From an uncultured Massilia sp. (lineage in GTDB: Bacteria > Pseudomonadota > Gammaproteobacteria > Burkholderiales > Burkholderiaceae), in contig CAMPHU010000197.1 of assembly GCA_946886065.1 (NCBI GenBank), positions 1-8,737 on the forward strand: 8,737 nt of DNA, read 5' to 3'. This document shows positions 7,249 through 8,737 of this stretch, in pieces (within the stretch, counting starts at the first letter, position 1; the number at the start of each line of letters is the position of its first letter). Both the position numbers and the translations under genes were made by a program. The notes below the pieces were generated by a model. That model saw only the letters and a program-made list of their open reading frames with translations. It searched no databases and had not been told where the DNA came from.

Positions 7249-8737
7249 GCCCCTTCTCGAGCGCGATGTCACGGACGGCGTCGACGAACACCTGCGCGCG
7301 GTGCGCGTAGTTGGTGAACATGTCGAGGCTGGCGCAGGCCGGCGACAGCAGCACCGCGTCGCCCGCCTTGGCCAGCCCGGCGGCGCGGCGCACCGCTTCC
7401 GGCAGGCCGGGCAGGTCGAACACCGGCACGCCGGTCGGCTCGATGGCGGCGCGGATGGCAGGCGCATCGCGGCCGATCAGCAGCACGGCGCGCACGTAGC
7501 GCGAGGCCGGCAGGGCCAGCGGCGCGAAGTCCTGGCCCTTGCCGTCGCCGCCGGCGATCAGCACGATCTGCTGGTCGTCGCCGGCGAAGGCCTTGCCCAG
7601 GCCTTCCAGCGCGGCGACGGTGGCGCCCACGTTGGTGCCCTTGCTGTCGTCGTAATAGTCGGCGCCCTCGATGCTGGCGACCAGTTCCACGCGGTGCGGC
7701 TCGCCCGCGTACTCGCGCAGGCCGTGCAGCAGCGGCGCCAGCGGCAGGCCGCAGGCGCGGCACAGGGCCAGCGCGGCCAGGGCGTTGGAAGCGTTATGGA
7801 TGCCGCGGATGCGCAGCGCGTCGGCCGGCATCAGGCGGTTCACGCTCACTTCGACCGGCGGCGGCAGCTCTCCCTTCTTGAGTTTCTTGACCGGCTCGTC
7901 GTCGGCGGCGGCCGCATTGGCCAGCCACAGCACGCCGCGCTCGTTGACCAGGCCGAAGCTGTTCGGTTCCGAAGGTTCGCCGGTGCCGAAGGTGTGGACC
8001 GGGCTGTCGACGGCGGTCATGCGCATCACGATGGCGTCGTCGCGGTTCAGCACGCGCACGGTGTCGGCGCCGAAGATGCGCGCCTTGTCGGCGGCATAGG
8101 CGTCCATGCTGCCGTGCCAGTCGAGGTGGTCCTGGGTCACGTTCAGCACCGTGGCCGCGTCGGCCTGCAGGCTGAAGGTGGTGTGCAGCTGGAAGCTGGA
8201 CAGTTCCAGCACCCAGGCCTGCGGCAAGTCATTGTTGTCGAGGACTTCGCGCAGCACGTCGAGCGCGGCCGGGCTGATGTTGCCGGCCACGCGGGTCGAC
8301 AGGCCGGCGCGGCGGCACAGCAGGCCGGTCAGGCTGGTGACGGTGGTCTTGCCGTTGGTGCCGGTGATGGCGATGACTTTCGGGGCATAGCCGCGTTCCT
8401 GGCGCAGGTGGGCCAGGGCCTGGGCGAACAGCTCGATCTCGCCCCACACGGGGATGCGGCGTTCGTGCGCGGCCGGAGTGATCGCTGCCAGTTCGCGGTT
8501 CGGCGCCAGGCCCGGGCTGACGGCCACGAAGTCGACGCCGTCGAGCAGGCCGGCATTGAACTCACCGCCGACGAATTCGGCGTTCGGCACCGCCTGGCGC
8601 AGGGCGAACAGGCGCTGCGGTTCGGTGCGCGTATCGGCCACGCGCACGCGCGCGCCGCAGCGCGCCAGCCAGTGCGCGATTGCCAGCCCGGATTCACCCA
8701 GGCCCAGTACCAGTGCGGATTTGCCTTCGTAGTTCAT
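7238..8737 (-). CDS. murD: UDP-N-acetylmuramoyl-L-alanine--D-glutamate ligase
   Basis: MurD adds D-glutamate to UDP-MurNAc-L-Ala with ATP in the cytoplasm, the step after MurC. The 499-residue product has the N-domain [12 protein letters not shown] (8-19), the P-loop [13 protein letters not shown] (123-135), [12 protein letters not shown] (151-162), LELSSFQL (177-184), [11 protein letters not shown] (199-209) with the lysine expected to be carbamylated at K218, then [12 protein letters not shown] (314-325), [11 protein letters not shown] (363-373), LIAGGDGKG (393-401) and [11 protein letters not shown] (464-474). DSKGTN and SPACASLD are MurD hallmarks. It is about 60 residues longer than the 438-residue E. 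coli enzyme; much of the excess is a charged, proline-containing linker at about 272-305 before the C-terminal domain. The ATG is the last codon of the window, so its ribosome site and mraY upstream cannot be seen, but [14 protein letters not shown] is a typical MurD N-terminus. Confidence 0.97.
   Translation of the reverse strand: MNYEGKSALVLGLGESGLAIAHWLARCGARVRVADTRTEPQRLFALRQAVPNAEFVGGEFNAGLLDGVDFVAVSPGLAPNRELAAITPAAHERRIPVWGEIELFAQALAHLRQERGYAPKVIAITGTNGKTTVTSLTGLLCRRAGLSTRVAGNISPAALDVLREVLDNNDLPQAWVLELSSFQLHTTFSLQADAATVLNVTQDHLDWHGSMDAYAADKARIFGADTVRVLNRDDAIVMRMTAVDSPVHTFGTGEPSEPNSFGLVNERGVLWLANAAAADDEPVKKLKKGELPPPVEVSVNRLMPADALRIRGIHNASNALAALALCRACGLPLAPLLHGLREYAGEPHRVELVASIEGADYYDDSKGTNVGATVAALEGLGKAFAGDDQQIVLIAGGDGKGQDFAPLALPASRYVRAVLLIGRDAPAIRAAIEPTGVPVFDLPGLPEAVRRAAGLAKAGDAVLLSPACASLDMFTNYAHRAQVFVDAVRDIALEKGQEI

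Noticed and set aside
6025..7467. Upstream in-frame extension of MurG through ftsW (an apparent 842-residue fusion)
   Set aside because: The extension is an alternate frame of ftsW and murD with no domain content; the ATGA overlap and GGGGAGG site mark the true murG start.
1..8737. Novel system, mobile element, CRISPR array or RNA gene
   Set aside because: Essentially all the sequence is accounted for by eight dcw genes in standard order. No transposase, phage gene, regularly spaced direct repeats or tRNA-like cloverleaf was seen on either strand.

Overview
The window is one uninterrupted stretch of the bacterial division and cell wall (dcw) cluster, with every gene on the minus strand. Read in transcription order (from high to low coordinates) it holds murD, ftsW, murG, murC, ddl, ftsQ, ftsA and the first third of ftsZ. 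This is the canonical proteobacterial order, and the GC-rich coding sequence with few A/T-ending codons fits a betaproteobacterium. The FtsZ N-terminus, a MurD with an internal linker and the variant MurG suggest Burkholderiales, probably near Oxalobacteraceae (Massilia/Duganella/Janthinobacterium type). That placement is inferred from remembered sequence style, not from a search.

Layout: murD begins exactly at the right edge (start codon at 8737-8735). It overlaps ftsW by one base (TGATG), and ftsW overlaps murG by four bases (ATGA). The gaps murG-murC, murC-ddl, ddl-ftsQ and ftsQ-ftsA are 7, 6, 6 and 14 bases, so seven genes form a tightly packed, probably co-transcribed and translationally coupled unit. 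The only real intergenic space is the 154 bases between ftsA and ftsZ (336-489). It is strikingly AT-rich at its ftsA-proximal end and holds phased A-tracts, a plausible -10 box, a long leader and a strong Shine-Dalgarno. It most likely carries an ftsZ-specific promoter. ftsZ runs off the left edge.

The gene set splits into two linked jobs. MurD, MurC and Ddl make cytoplasmic peptidoglycan precursors (adding D-Glu, adding L-Ala, and making the D-Ala-D-Ala dipeptide), and MurG completes lipid II at the inner face of the membrane. FtsW polymerises lipid II into septal glycan together with FtsI (not in the window), FtsQ links cytoplasmic and periplasmic divisome parts, FtsA tethers and regulates the Z-ring, and FtsZ forms it.

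I found no mobile elements, CRISPR arrays, tRNA/rRNA genes, pseudogenes or novel gene system. The points most worth a second look are the ftsA-ftsZ promoter region, the replaced HEQN motif in MurG and the linker in MurD. The very long open frames on the plus strand are antisense artefacts of GC-rich codon use.
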